Positions 40,112 to 52,300 of a stretch of 64,000 bases of DNA are shown one piece after another; position 1 is the stretch's first letter; each line of letters opens with the position of its first letter. The position numbers and the translations under genes are program-made. Source of the stretch: Porphyra umbilicalis. Lineage: Eukaryota; Rhodophyta; Bangiophyceae; Bangiales; Bangiaceae. The stretch is from NCBI GenBank assembly GCA_002049455.2, contig KV918911.1:62001-126000 (forward strand). Direction: 5' to 3'. The notes under the pieces were generated by a model. It was not told the DNA's origin and made no database searches. It worked only from the letters and a program-made list of their open reading frames with translations.

Positions 40112-41968
40112 GTGTGTCATTTACATGCTCCAGTACTCTTGTTTTTACAGAACAATGATTGGTTGAGGGCCGTCCTATACCCCGATGATTACCCCAATAT
40201 TATCTTGAGGTGCGGAGCGGGGGCTCTACGCTGGTGGCGGATGCCGTTGTGGACCGATCGTGAAGGGGGTCGTTTTGGGACGTGCAATGGCGGCGGTGGC
40301 AGGCCTAATGGGCAGGCAGCAGCCGGCGCGGACACCCCCCTTCCCCCCTCACCTACCCGTGTTCTGGGGCAGAGGGCACTGTATGGCCCCACCCCCACCC
40401 GCCACCCGTACTTCGCCCTCGACGCGGTCGTGGCGGTGGCGGTGGCGGCTGCGTCGGCGGTGGAAGTGGCGGCAGAGACGGCGCAGGCGGCTGTTGCGAA
40501 AATGGCAGCGGCAGCCATAGCGAGGGCGGCGGCGGCAGCGACGCGCAGCAGCTGCAGGCCACCGCGGCGTTGCCCGACGGGTCGGCGGCGCGGGCGGGGG
40601 GGCGGGCCGCACCGGAGGCGAGCGCGGGCCGACCCGCGGCGCCGTTGCCCGCCTCCCTGCCGCAGTGGCCGCGGATGCCCGTGGCTAAGGCGCCGCTGAC
40701 GGCGGCGCAGGCGGTGACCGACGGGCCCGCGGCGGCGGGCTTGTGGAGATCCCAACAGCTCCGACGGGCGGCGATGCAGGGCGGCCCGACGACAACGGCG
40801 GCGGCCGCGGCAGCGCGGCGCCAGCGACGCGCGCCGCTTTGGCACCCAGGGAGGTGGTCGACGCACAGGCGACACCGCCGCCGCCGTCCTCACCTCTGCC
40901 GCACGCGGCGGGGCGCTTTGACGCCGCGACAGATGCGCTGGCGGCCCTGGCGGCAGTGTCGCGACGGCCCCCACCCCTGCGCCCCCACACCGCCGGTGGC
41001 CCACCACTGTTTCGCCCCGCCTTCCCCATCATTACTGATCGTGCACCCGCCGCCGCCATAGACGTCTGCACCGGGCGCCGCCGCAGCGGCCAGTCCGCCA
41101 GCGGCAGCCGCGGCGGGACCCCCACCGATCGCCGATTATCATCGTCGCCCCGCGCCGGCCGCTGCGCCCGCGCCGCCGCCCGGCCACCGCGCCCGGGCTC
41201 CGTGTCGCAGCCGCCGGCGCGCGCCGACGTGACAGCCGACGCCGGCGGTCACGACAGCGTCGCGTGACTGTCTCCCACCGAGAACGCCCGCGAGGTATCG
41301 TCGCCGCCGCCACCTCGCGGATTGACGCGTCAGCGCCGGAGGTGGCGGGCGGCGGCGGCGGCGGCGTTGATGCGGCGGCCCAAGACGGTTGCAGCGGCGG
41401 CGGCCCAAGGCGGCGCCGACACGGTGGCGGCCAGTGACGAGCCTTGCCCCCACGCGGTGCCAAATGCTTCGTCCCCCGCTCCTGCAGACGGCCGACTGCC
41501 GGCCGGCGCACTGCGGAAGGACTGGGACGGGTGGGCGGCGGCCGCAACGGCAAACCACCACGCCGCCAAGGGTGCCGTCGCCGCAGGTGCTGACGGCCCA
41601 GCTGCCGCCTCCCTTCTGCCGTCCAAGAGCTCGTCGGCAACGTGCTCGCCGTCGGGGGTGACGACGCGGTGCTCGCCGTCAACATGGCGGTTTTGGCCCA
41701 CCGCTATGGCGCGGGGGCGGCCCGGATGGGGGGGCCCCTCGACGTGCCCGCGCTGCTGCGGGGGCGCCGCGCCTACGCGGTGGTGCGGTCGACTGCGGCT
41801 GAGGGGGGGTGGGGGGGACTCCCGCCTGGGGTTGAGGCCCGCCGACGCGGCGGGCCGCAGGGGGGGGAGGTGGGGGAGAAGCGGCCGCCACTGCTACCGC
41901 GGCGGCAGCGGTGTTGCGTGATAGACATGTCATTTGACTATTATGGTTGGTGGTGTGTCAGTCATTGA
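40112..41968 (+). CDS. GC-rich coding fragments, probably one multi-exon gene, unresolved
   Basis: Plus-strand pieces with protein-like composition occur in successive frames: RHPYFALDAVVAVAVAAASA near 40410-40470, AGRFDAATDALAALAAVSRR near 40910-40965, LRKDWDGWAAAATANHHAAK near 41512-41572, and VLAVGGDDAVLAVNMAVLAH followed by RYGAGAARMGGPLDVPALLR near 41640-41760. The shifts between frames suggest short introns, but I could not fix splice sites. No domain is recognised. The minus strand is Arg/Pro-rich and less convincing. Confidence 0.3.
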
Positions 41969-42017
41969 TTGGCTCTGAATAGAATCAAGAAATCTGCATC
42001 CGCCGAAGAGTACTGAC

Positions 42018-42419
42018 TCACATGCCCAAAATTAATGGTAAATAATTTGCCCAGATCATGCCAGAAGCTGGCACGGCCTGATGCTTGTCCGCTGCTGGAG
42101 GGTTCCCAGGGTGCTTCCGTCTGCGACACATTAAGTCCGCCTGCGTGATTCTCAGGCGACATTCTGCAGTATTACAGTATGTCGCCATTGTGTCGCCCGT
42201 AAAGAGCCAAAAAGTCACCGTGGGCACGACCGCCGAAGATAAAACCAGTCTCGATGTCGCCACCGTGTATCGGCCGCATTTCTGACAGAATATGTCTTTA
42301 CCGTCATCTGTTGGCCCTACAATCGCTCCACCAGAAACCCTGCGCTCAAAACTTTGCAACAGCGACACCACATGTGACGCTTGCTTGTGACACGTGCGTC
42401 GAAACTCGCACCGTGTCAT
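42018..42419 (-). CDS. Small Cys-containing hypothetical protein
   Basis: 133 aa from an ATG at 42419 (MTRCEFRRTCHKQASHVV). The sequence includes FCQKCGRY and, further on, YCNTAECRLRI and LMCRRRK, which could provide zinc ligands (C-x2-C and paired cysteines). The composition is protein-like in an AT-balanced region where chance frames of this length are rarer than in the GC-rich parts. No family is recognised; it may be a fragment of a transposon protein. Confidence 0.3.
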   Translation of the reverse strand: MTRCEFRRTCHKQASHVVSLLQSFERRVSGGAIVGPTDDGKDIFCQKCGRYTVATSRLVLSSAVVPTVTFWLFTGDTMATYCNTAECRLRITQADLMCRRRKHPGNPPAADKHQAVPASGMIWANYLPLILGM

Positions 42420-42429
42420 CCACAACCAG

Positions 42430-45400
42430 GGGCTTTTGAATCAGGCATTTTACATAGAATCAGAATATATTCCACTTGCGCTGACATGTACTCGGATTTG
42501 AGTTTTTGATGCAGTTATGTATCTGGACTCGGATCTGACGGCGCTGGTCGGAGTAATGATCAGTAATATATTCGGATTCTTTTTGCTCTGATTTTGATTA
42601 TACTCTGGGTACCCAGAATGAGTGTATTCCGTCCGAGGAAGGTTATGCACAAATATGGATATGCGCACTTGCAAACGAGAGGTTGTCCAACGACGTCGCC
42701 GACAAATTCTGCGGCGCTAGCCAACGTATGGCTCTTGGTGGTCTCAACTTCCTCGGAGGTCAGAGTGGTTCAGTGTGCCTGCCCAATCCCAGCTTGTATA
42801 CCCAAGGCGGCAATCTCGTCCTTGGACACCGGAAGACTTCTGGTCCTACGGGCAGTGCTCCCCCGGTCACGATGCGAGCTTGTCGGACTGCAAAAGTGGG
42901 TGACGCCAGAGAGTGTTGAAACAGCAGAGAGGCGCAATTTGCATGTGTCGGGAAGCAGAGGGGCATGGCTGCTCCTCAACTGAAGAAGATGGGAACATGC
43001 TGCTGATATCCAAACACCCTAACGCCGTGCTGTGGGCATCCGGCTCGGGCGTGTGAGACACGTGGTCATCGTAGTTGCGACGTTTCGGCCACTGTCTCTG
43101 ACCTGGTGGCCAACAGTGGCATCTTCTCCACCTGCGCCGTCGCAAGGGCTGCCCTAGAATATTTGTATAGAGCACAGCCGATAATGGGATTCGGCTAAGC
43201 TCAGCCAAAAGAACTCCACTCTGATTACATTGTATCCTGGCTTCACAGAATTAACAAGGCACATTTTAATTGTGTGTGCATGGACAGAGTACATTATGAG
43301 TAAGCAGCAACGGCATGAAATATGGATAATTCAGAGTATAATGTGCGCATATATCTGGCTCAACTTTATCCATCTCAGCCCCTGTCCACAACCCTGGCAA
43401 CCAGGGTCGAGAAGGCACGATTGAAGTGCCCCACCTTGCTGATATCCCTCTCTGAGCGAGTCAGATGTCGGGTATCTTGTTGACCGTCTCTTATTGAAAA
43501 TGACTGGATCAAGCACTGCCATTGGCACACGCATGATGGATCTTCAAAGAATATCTCAGACAACTCGACTGGCCAATGACAAGTTGAGACGGGTGCAACG
43601 ATATATGCAAGAGTTGTCGGCAGGGAGCTACTGTTCCACCACGTTTGAGAGCGCCGTCAGTTTCTCCACCACGGGCACAACATTGGAGACAGGCCCGTTA
43701 ATTCCGTGCCTTTTCTGGCATCGGCCAGGCTTCTATTGTCGCAAACTTCTGAAAAGGCGTTTCTCTACTGTCGCAACCAGTCGCGCAACTGCGACGTACT
43801 GCCTGGAACCTATCATGTCGAGCTTTTTTTCGCCGATGGTTCTCGGAGTGTTGAGTGGGTCCATGAACGTTGATTAGCTCTTTGTGGAACATCTTCGACT
43901 TGTCACATGTACCGGTCACTGTTCATGCCGCCCGAGTGTCGGAAGACTTGTGCAGCAACTGTACGCCGTTTGAAAGTGACGGCGATGGTTCGACGCGGCC
44001 GTTGCACAGCAGTTCGTGGAAGAAAAGGAACCAGAGCACCAGAAATAATAGAACGGTACGCAGAGCAAGTGAAAAAAGAGGATATCGGCAGGAAAAAGGA
44101 CGGTAGTCGTCGCGTAAGAAACCTGCTGTGTTAGCTGGAGCGGTCGCTGAGATGCAGCTACACCATGACCAAGTTATCAACTCCACAGACGACTTTGGCG
44201 TATTTGATGTTTTGAAACGCGGCATGGCTGGCGCCGCCGCTTGCCAGCGAAGGCGGCGAGGGCTAAGTCGCGATCCCCCGCACCGTAAGGAAGTGACGAT
44301 GGCGGTGCGACCGTCTCGGCACACGCGCTGTAGAAAAGACAAGTACGGAGTGTTTAAAAGCATATTTTCACAAAAAATGCGAGAGAAGATAGTGAAAATG
44401 CGTAGAAGCAGCCGTAGCTTCGTCAGAAGACACAAAAAGCGCAGGGAAACCATAGGACGCGCGGTGTTCGGCGGTCTAAAGTTAAAAGACGGGAAACGGC
44501 CGAAAGGTGACGCACGAACCATAGAGTACCGCGTGCTACAGCTCTGAAGTTCGTGGGTGGTCCAAAGAACTGGGGAGGCTCGGGAATGGGGATGGCCAAT
44601 GTAGCGTACGCGTCGGCACAGCCACGGCGAACACGGATTCGCGATGGTGACACAACACTCCATGCGATCAATAACGGCGATGGCGGCGACGGGGTTTTTC
44701 CGAACATTCCAATATTTTTGAAGGAGCGGTTGCCCCAATCGTTGGCGGACACAAACTGAAGCCAAGAATCGCTATGTACGTACTGTGACGTAGGACACAA
44801 GATTTCGTCCGACCAGGACGCTCCCCAACACGTTTACGGCTATGATGAAGGCGCACAACCAGTGCCTGAGAATTCCACTGCGCGTCAGAAACACTGCCAA
44901 TTCGGATGTACGAGCAGTGTGGTGAATGCCGAAGATCGCAATCCGTTGCGGACCAGGGCTTTATCGCGACATAACGATCGATTTCACTGTTGATCGTAGT
45001 CCGTCCCGAATACTTTAGCACCGGTCCACGTTACAGTCGGGGTTCATCCTGGATTGCGCATGACTCCTGTTGCCCTGTTGTCTAGCTGTGATATGGTCAT
45101 CAGCGAATTGCCAGCGAGAATGACGTTAGTGATCAGTTTATAGTCGAATCTGTGTGTCTCTGGTGCAGGCCTGGCACTGGAGAATCCAAATTGGCCGCTG
45201 GGCCCAGCACGACGCGGCGTTGGCTCATGCAAGGCCGACAGCGTCCGCATCTACCCATCCACTGTTTTAAAACGGAAAGGAAGGTTGTTCACGACACAGA
45301 GCCGTGGACATTAATTCTTCCTCATGTGAGCCGGTGACCAGTGGAGCACCTTTTAAGAGGCGCCTTCTGAAGCGCGGTGCACAAGAGTCCACTCATTCGG

Positions 45401-45842
45401 CGAGTATCTTGCCGAGAGGGTACTACAAGCTTGCAGAGACGTCAGAAATCACCGTAGAGGCCACGTATGAGACACTAATTTCCGGCGACCCGCAGCAGAG
45501 TCTTCAACGTGTGCGTGCGGTGCACTTTATCGTGCCACAGCCCCAACGAGGCGGCCACGAAAGTGAAACTCGGGCACAAGTGAGCTGAATCGGCCATCAT
45601 GCTGTTCATCTGTGAACACCGACTGGCAACGGGCTTCTACCATCGCCCGTCGGGGCCTGGAATCGCTGATCCGTCTTGTTCCGCTGGAGCTATTTCAGAG
45701 ATGCAGTCCAAACTGCAACAGATTTGAGTCCAAATGTGGCACATGTGACATGTCGATTGTACTACAGGTCTCGGTCGAGCGGCGCGTCTTTCAGAAAATG
45801 ACAATAGGTTGTGAATTATCTTGCTATTTTCAGGTTCAGAGT
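42430..45842. other. Gene-poor AT-balanced region
   Basis: No confident gene. A basic plus-strand frame at 44152-44547 (about 131 aa, ending RRSSRSFVRRHKKRRETIG...EYRVLQL) is the best candidate, but its minus-strand counterpart is equally long. A perfect 12-bp palindrome CTGGGTACCCAG lies near 42604-42615. Confidence 0.4.
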
Positions 45843-45914
45843 GGGTGTGTGGTCTAGTGGTATGATTCTCGCTTAGGGTGCGAGAGGTCCCGCGTTCAAT
45901 TCGCGGCACACCCC
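45843..45914 (+). tRNA. tRNA-Pro (AGG), copy 1
   Basis: 72-nt cloverleaf. Acceptor GGGTGTG pairs with CACACCC. The D arm contains the A box (TGGTCTAGTGG). Anticodon stem CTCGC/GCGAG encloses loop TTAGGGT with anticodon AGG at 45875-45877. The T arm contains the B box GTTCAATTC. The TTTTT at 45934-45938 is a Pol III terminator. No intron, and CCA is not encoded, as expected for a eukaryotic nuclear tRNA. Confidence 0.97.
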
Positions 45915-45951
45915 GATGAAATGTGATTGATCATTTTTCTTGTGGAATCTC

Positions 45952-46303
45952 GCATATGAGCGTACTGAGGGCAATGGTGGATGCAGCATGGCAGACATTC
46001 ACGTCCCACGGCCTTATTCCAGACCGAGCCTTGCTGCGAGCATTTTGGCGGGAGTATCACGCGAGTTGATTTTTCGGGCAGATGGTTGTATCCGTGAAGC
46101 ACATCGACGCGTCACCCATACTGGTCGAACCACGCATATGAGCGTACTGAGGGCAATGGTGGATGCAGCCTGGCAGACATTCACGTCCCACGGCCTTATT
46201 CCAGACCGAGCCTTGCTGCGAGCATTTTGGCGGGAGTATCACGCGAGTTGATTTTTCGGGCAGATGGTTGTATCCGTGAAGCACATCGACGCGTCACCCA
46301 TAC
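45952..46303 (+). repeat. 182-bp tandem duplication carrying a 37-codon ORF in each copy
   Basis: Two nearly identical units begin GCATATGAGCGTACTGAGGG at 45952 and 46134. Each contains the frame MSVLRAMVDAAWQTFTSHGL...FWREYHAS followed by TGA. The units differ at one base in GATGCAGC(A/C)TGG. The duplication lies between tRNA-Pro copy 1 and the left end of the piggyBac element. Confidence 0.85.
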
Positions 46304-46325
46304 TCATGCTCGGCGAGTGGGACGT

Positions 46326-49167
46326 CCCTAGTGTATATTCCTCTGATCGCAAGGATGAATTGATTCTCTCTTGAGGATCAATTGATCCTCACCGATAATC
46401 GTCGATTCTGAGCTGTTTGCATATGAGAATGGGCTTTCGACGGCTCACTACTCATCCCATTCTCTGTTTGTATTCAAGGGGCACTCCGTATCCGCTCCAC
46501 CACCATGTCTGATTCAGGCAGACGCGAGGGCCGTCACATATCGAAAAAACTGGCTCATCGCACGTTCCCTCTCTACACAAAAAACGCTCGCATCTGAAGA
46601 CCTAAGAGAGCTCACAGCTCCGACCTCCACAAACAACGCGCCTGTATCGGCACCCACACTGTGCGCTCAATCTACTGCGCCTCGAGATTGTGAGTAGCCC
46701 GCAGATGCTGCGAAAACCACTGGCGGCCCTCCCGCGGTGCACACAAAAAGACGTCCTCTCCACCACACTCACGTCAGATCGAACACACCAAGGTCGTGCG
46801 CCGCGTGTTGCAGGCTCGGCAGTTCGGCTCCGCCAGAAATGTAGATTCAGAGGAATCAGTCAGCTTCCTGCGCTTCAACGTGGGCGTCAGATGCGTTCCC
46901 ACGCCGTAAGATGGTGCGACTTCACGAAGCCCCGCCGCCGATGTCGACACGGCACGATCTCGCAAGCCTGTCGAATCGTAGCCATTCTCTATTTGGTCCG
47001 CTGCCAGGTTCTCGTAGAAGTGCGCTTGAGTTTCGCGACCCAGGGGGCCACGAGCCCCATCGTAAAGTATCCAGGAGTCCGCAACACGCATGCCGAGGAT
47101 AGACGTATTCACTCGCGTCGACCAATCGTAAGTTCCGTACTTGTTCTCATGCCGTAGATCGTCCTGTCGGCAGCGATTGTGGCGATCGATTTGGGCACAC
47201 GTTTGATAGTAGACCTCTGCAACTTGCGGCTGACGGATATTCACGGCCACACGTTCCGACTCCTCTGCGCCGGTTCGCCGTCGCAGCCGCTCAATTGGTT
47301 CCCCGTCCAGACAGGTAGATGTTGTCGAAATGCAGTAGCGACGGTCACGAGCCACCCGCATCGCGGCCGTCAGGTCGATTGGGCCAGCCGCACTTCGATG
47401 GTACAGTAAGGCGCTCGAGTCACGAGACGGCACCGCCAGCGTTGAGAGAGCAGCCATCGGGTACCGTGTCGTGGATTTCTTTACCACACCGTCGAATCGC
47501 AAGCCCATACTTTTCAGCTCCAGGGCCGCCTCGACGCTGGAAAAGTACGAATCTCCGCACACAACTATATCCGTACCCGCCCAGTTGGAGACTACGCGCT
47601 TCAGGACGACAGTCCCGTGAAGCAGGCGGCTCTCAGTGGGGGTCAGTCGCTGGCACTGGTCCCCTGCAGCAGTCACGAGTTGGAGGTAGAGCATAATACC
47701 GCTTCGACCACATGCTGTGTATTTGATCTCACGGCCATTTTCAGGCTTACGATCGATCGCCACATACATGGGTACCCCCCGGTCGCTCCATCCGCCCCCC
47801 TGGCCGTACCATTTGCTCATGGACTCACTAGCACAGAGGGGGTCACTCGATCTCACGTGTGCCGCGCGGTAAGCGTTGAAGGATGTGACAGAGTCATCCA
47901 CCAGCGACCATCGGCGACACTCGGAGCTCACAGCAGGGTCCGTACACTCCTCACTTTAGGTCATGCAAGACCACAGCGAGTCAAGACGGTCTCGTGACAT
48001 ACCTGTGAGCTGTCCAAAGCCAGGCGCCGGGATGTACTCGTTGCGCGCCGTCGTACTCCAAAGCTCGGACCGGGACCCGAACTCGTACCGGGTGACCAAG
48101 AACAAGACCCCAACGAACTTGAGGACTTTTCCCGGTTGCGCGCAGCCGGCGAGCAGAAGGCTTGACAGAGGTCAGCCTGACCATCCGACTAAGTTGTTCC
48201 AGAAAAAGCATCGCCAAAAAGTATTCGAGAGCGCGACGCGTGGGGCCTGGGCCCACGGCGTCACCCTCCTCCGCAGTGGTTTCGCCCGACGGCGGACGGA
48301 AGGACGACGACCGGCGCGGATCGATGCCGCCGATGAGAAGCGACACTGCCTCTGCAGACCAGGTGTAGTCCTGGACGGTCACAGGGGCCACATTGCGCTC
48401 TCCTGCGCAGCCGCGCGCCGTCATCTTGCATGTCGGAGTGAACGTCATATCCTGGGTGGGTGCGTCTGGGTGAGACGAAAGCGAACGAGAGGTAAGCGGC
48501 GCGGGAGAGCCTTGCGGCATCCATCCCAGAGACAACCGCGCAGACGCCTGGGAGGGGCGCTCCATAGGCGACTGGGTCATCGGCGGAGCAGCACTGCACT
48601 GCACGTTCAGCTTCATCAGATGCTTGTCGACTTGTCCGCTACTGAGTTGCCACGTTGCATTGACGCCCATCATGGAAAGCCCGTTCTCGACCTGCCGAGT
48701 CACACTCGGGACCACCCCGGTCACCAGTTTCGTACCGGAGCACGACCCATACAATTGGGCGCATTCCGAAACGTGCTTAATGTGCACAGCCTTGGCATGA
48801 ACCGAGGTATCGACCACCAGGCGGGGGTCAAGAGATCGTCCTTTGTCGGTGACGAGCACACGAGTCCTCGAAGTGAGGGATGGAAGGCGGAAAGAGGCGG
48901 AGGAGAGGCGAGAACAAATAGGTGGGGCGGACGGGAGAGCTTCTAGTGGGACAGCCCGCGCCGCTCAGGGAAAGCGCCGTATCTGACCAACCCCGCCATT
49001 TTGCGGACGCCCAAGTACTGCGACTGGTGAACAGGCACCTCTGAGTCCATTTATGGTGTCAGAATTAAGCAGTTGTGGCGCCAAGCGAAGCTTCACGCGT
49101 TCCAGAAAGGGGATCAATTGATCCTCTGAGGATCAATTGATCCTCTCAGGGGAATAGACACTAAAGT
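46326..49167 (-). mobile_element. piggyBac-like element, about 2.84 kb, degenerate
   Basis: The left end, CCCTAGTGTATATTCCTCTGA without its last base, resembles the complement of the right end, CTTTAGTGTCTATTCCCCTG. Subterminal 18-bp palindromes GAGGATCAATTGATCCTC occur at 46373-46390 and 49128-49145, with a near copy at 49109-49126. It encloses the broken transposase 46774-48859. CCC-initial ends fit piggyBac, but no TTAA target duplication is preserved. Confidence 0.7.
46774..48859 (-). pseudogene. piggyBac-family (DDE_Tnp_1_7-type) transposase, broken by a frameshift and a nonsense codon
   Basis: The N-terminal part (48859 downward) contains the small piggyBac-like N-terminal region (GTKLVTGVV, VDKHLMKLNV). 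After ALEYFLAMLFLEQLSRMV the frame shifts near 48120 into LKFVGVLFLVTRYEFGSRSE and LWSTTARNEYIPAPGFGQLT. An in-frame TAA at 47956-47958 follows WSCMT. The same frame then resumes (SSECRRWSLVDDSVTSFN) with the catalytic region: ASESMSKWYGQGG (SE replaces the usual DE), YVAIDRKPENGREIKY, VVCGDSYFSSVEAALEL, QIDRHNRCRQD. It ends with paired cysteines (CRACNTRRTTLVC), recalling the C-terminal zinc module. The family assignment is firm from the motif order; the disruptions make it inactive. Confidence 0.85.
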
Positions 49168-49169
49168 CT

Positions 49170-49703
49170 GGCGACATCGGATCGCACCGGGTATCCAAGA
49201 GCACTACCCGCATTCTCGATTCTGGATAAGTGGAAGCCCGTGGCAGCATCCAGCCGTACGGAGCCGTGACCACATCACCATCCTGACGAAAACATACCTC
49301 CCGAGGACACAAGTGAAGTTCTCATTACGGATCTCAATTCCAACAAGAATGAGTACGGAGAACGAACATGGATACCGAAAGCCCAGAAGTTCAAGAGTAG
49401 ATACTTTGGATACCCTCTCAGCCCGGTTTGGCAAGTGCTCATACTCGCACGTCTGAAATTATGTCGTACTGCCAGGCAGAACTGAGTGGCTGGATAAGAG
49501 CGGAATGCCGCAGTCGCGGTCAAACCTGATACTCTTCGTGGAGCCTGCTCTGAACACCGCACTCATGTAAACGTGATTGACCGCGAAAAGCACATTAGGT
49601 GCTCACATCGTGATTGAAAAGCGGATGTCTTGCCGATAACAGGCCCGTGTGCCTTGCAGGGCTTCCCATCTACGCTGTAATTGACCCCATTGTAAACAGC
49701 GAC
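49170..49703. other. Flank of piggyBac element and diverged start of satellite; no confident gene
   Basis: Short minus-strand frames exist. The one covering 49563-49943 contains FSCDGAACRAPG and YSVDGKPCKAHG, two similar Cys motifs, and its upstream part is the first, diverged satellite unit. It could be the ancestral sequence from which the array expanded. Confidence 0.35.
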
Positions 49704-51300
49704 AGGCTCCCCCGGGGCTCTGCACGCCGCTCCATCGCACGAGAATTTCTCCTCGGGATGCAGCAATACGTAAGCATCCGTCGTGCGCCACGCGGGAGCA
49801 AGTTGGTGCTGTCCCTTATTGCACTGGCACGCCATGCATGGCACGCCCCACCGGCGGCAGAATGTCATACGTACATCCAGGGCGTCAGAGGTGTCAATGC
49901 CGGCTATGACGCGTGTAGGGCAGCCGCGCAGGTGCTTTGGCATGTCACAGGAGGTCTGGAAAGGTGGCCCGCCTCAGGGCACTGCCATCCCAATTATCAC
50001 CAACTATCGCGAACTAGCGCAAACTATCGGAGCTGCTTGCGGATCCAGTGGCTCCCGCGGGGCTCTACACGCCGCACCATCGCGCGAGATCATCTCTGGG
50101 GGATGCAGCAATACTTTTGGAGCCGTCGTGCGCCGCGCGGAAGCAAGTTGGTGCTGTTCCTTGTTGCACTGGCACGCCATGCATGGCACGCCCCACCGGC
50201 GGCAGAATGTCATACGTACATCCAGGGCGTCAGAGGCGTCAATGCCGGCTATGACGCGTGTAGGGCAGCCGCGCAGGTGCTTTGGCATGTCACAGGAGGT
50301 CTGGAAAGGTGGCCCGCCTCAGGGCACTGCCATCCCAATTATCACCAACTATCGCGAACTAGCGCAAACTATCGGAGCTGCTTGCGGATCCAGTGGCTCC
50401 CGCGGGGCTCTACACGCCGCACCATCGCGCGAGATCATCTCTGGGGGATGCAGCAATACTTTTGGAGCCGTCGTGCGCTGCGCGGGAGCAAGTTGGTGCT
50501 GTTCCTTGTTGCACTGGCACGCCATGCATGGCACGCCCCACCGGCGGCAGAATGTCATACGTACATCCAGGGCGTCAGAGGTGTCAATGCCGGCTATGAC
50601 GCGTGTAGGGCAGCCGCGCAGGTGCTTTGGCATGTCACAGGAGGTCTGGAAAGGTGGCCCGCCTCAGGGCACTGCCATCCCAATTATCACCAACTATCGC
50701 GAACTAGCGCAAACTATCGGAGCTGCTTGCGGATCCAGTGGCTCCCGCGGGGCTCTACACGCCGCACCATCGCGCGAGATCATCTCTGGGGGATGCAGCA
50801 ATACTTTTGGAGCCGTCGTGCGCCGCGCGGAAGCAAGTTGGTGCTGTTCCTTGTTGCACTGGCACGCCATGCATGGCACGCCCCACCGGCGGCAGAATGT
50901 CATACGTACATCCAGGGCGTCAGAGGCGTCAATGCCGGCTATGACGCGTGTAGGGCAGCCGCGCAGGTGCTTTGGCATGTCACAGGAGGTCTGGAAAGGT
51001 GGCCCGCCTCAGGGCACTGCCATCCCAATTATCACCAACTATCGCGAACTAGCGCAAACTATCGGAGCTGCTTGCGGATCCAGTGGCTCCCGCGGGGCTC
51101 TACACGCCGCACCATCGCGCGAGATCATCTCTGGGGGATGCAGCAATACTTTTGGAGCCGTCGTGCGCTGCGCGGGAGCAAGTTGGTGCTGTTCCTTGTT
51201 GCACTGGCACGCCATGCATGGCACGCCCCACCGGCGGCAGAATGTCATACGTACATCCAGGGCGTCAGAGGCGTCAATGCCGGCTCTGTCGCGCGTAGGG
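49704..51300. repeat. 345-bp tandem satellite, about 4.6 units, with 690-bp higher-order structure
   Basis: Units start (landmark GTGGCTCCCGCGGGGCTC) at 50049, 50394, 50739 and 51084, preceded by a more diverged unit from 49704. Diagnostic variants alternate: CGCCGCGCGGAAGC in units 2 and 4, CGCTGCGCGGGAGC in units 3 and 5. The last unit breaks off after GCCGGCTCTGTCGCGCG. The period of 115 codons leaves two plus-strand frames open across the whole array. Confidence 0.95.
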
Positions 51301-51870
51301 CAATCCCCTGTGTCATAATTGCCAGGTGCACGCAAGCCACCAACGGGTTACGGCCCGCCAGCGCAATCGCACACAGCCACGCACTCGGGGCGCGAGATGC
51401 AATCTCCCATCTGCTTCGGCGTGGCACATCGCCAAATCTCGCATGCCATTGGTTCACCCAATTTATCGGCCGGTGATCAGCGCGAGGGTGGGATCTGAGC
51501 AAGAACAGGACATCCCTCGCCCGGGTGCAAAGATTTGCCCTTTTCCAGGTGCTCCGGCCAGCTTTACAGTTGGGCTTCCTCGTCTGCTAAACGAACAATC
51601 AGACCAAGCACCGCAATACAGTGCGTTCACTTCGAAACGGACTAGGCTTGTACTACACGCCCTCGACGTGATTGGGAAACTTCGATCACAGGAACGCTTC
51701 TTCGTGATCACTCATCAAGCCCAAGCAAAAAAGGACGTCAATTGGAGCGTGATCTCCTATGATAAATACGCCACTAAAAAAAAATATGCTGGTGCAATCC
51801 AATGCTCTGGGGACGTGGGCGGGCGCGCCCTGCTGCGGCTCAAGACAGTCAGCCTGCGCAGCGGGCCCAA
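51301..51870. other. No gene seen
   Basis: Mixed-composition spacer. Frames here are extensions of those from the satellite and have no motif. Confidence 0.5.
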
Positions 51871-52300
51871 AACCGTCGTCAAGTGCACGTCTGCTTTCTG
51901 GTGTTTTGGGACAGACAGATAATCTGCGAACCGCTCTGGGGCTCTATCAAGGCTGCTTTTCTCCAGAATGGGCGCCAAAATAATCTTTTCGCCGGAATAG
52001 ATGCCTGTCTACTCGTAAAAAGAGATACACAGCATAAGATGTATACACTTCACCCTTCCAGAAAGAGAGAGACACGGACAAGCATCTATGGCCCGGCTAG
52101 CAGGCACAATGTGTGAAGTGAGGAACAATTCCTGTTTTCGCAAACACAAATATGCAAGGACCTCGCATGGGATGGCGTCTGAGAGCCTGTCAAGGCGGGT
52201 CGATCTGATTTTTGCACAGGATTTCTGTTTCATTAGGCAGGAACACGGGCCTCCGAGAGTCTCACATCAGGCACAAACAGACGTGCTTTTGACGACGGTT
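51871..52300. mobile_element. 430-bp TIR MITE, family D copy 1
   Basis: The left end AACCGTCGTCAAGTGCACGT and the right end (complement) AACCGTCGTCAAAAGCACGT form a TIR of about 23 bp. Weaker symmetry extends outward (GCGCAGC(G/A)GGCC). It is closely similar and equal in length to 60384-60813. Internal landmarks are TAAGATGTATACACTTCACC and CCAGAAAGAGAGAGACACGG. It has no coding capacity of its own. Confidence 0.75.

Noticed and set aside
49614-51476. A 620-codon plus-strand frame across the satellite
   Set aside because: The 345-bp unit is a multiple of three, so one chance-open unit makes the whole array open. A second plus frame is equally open, and nothing indicates selection.
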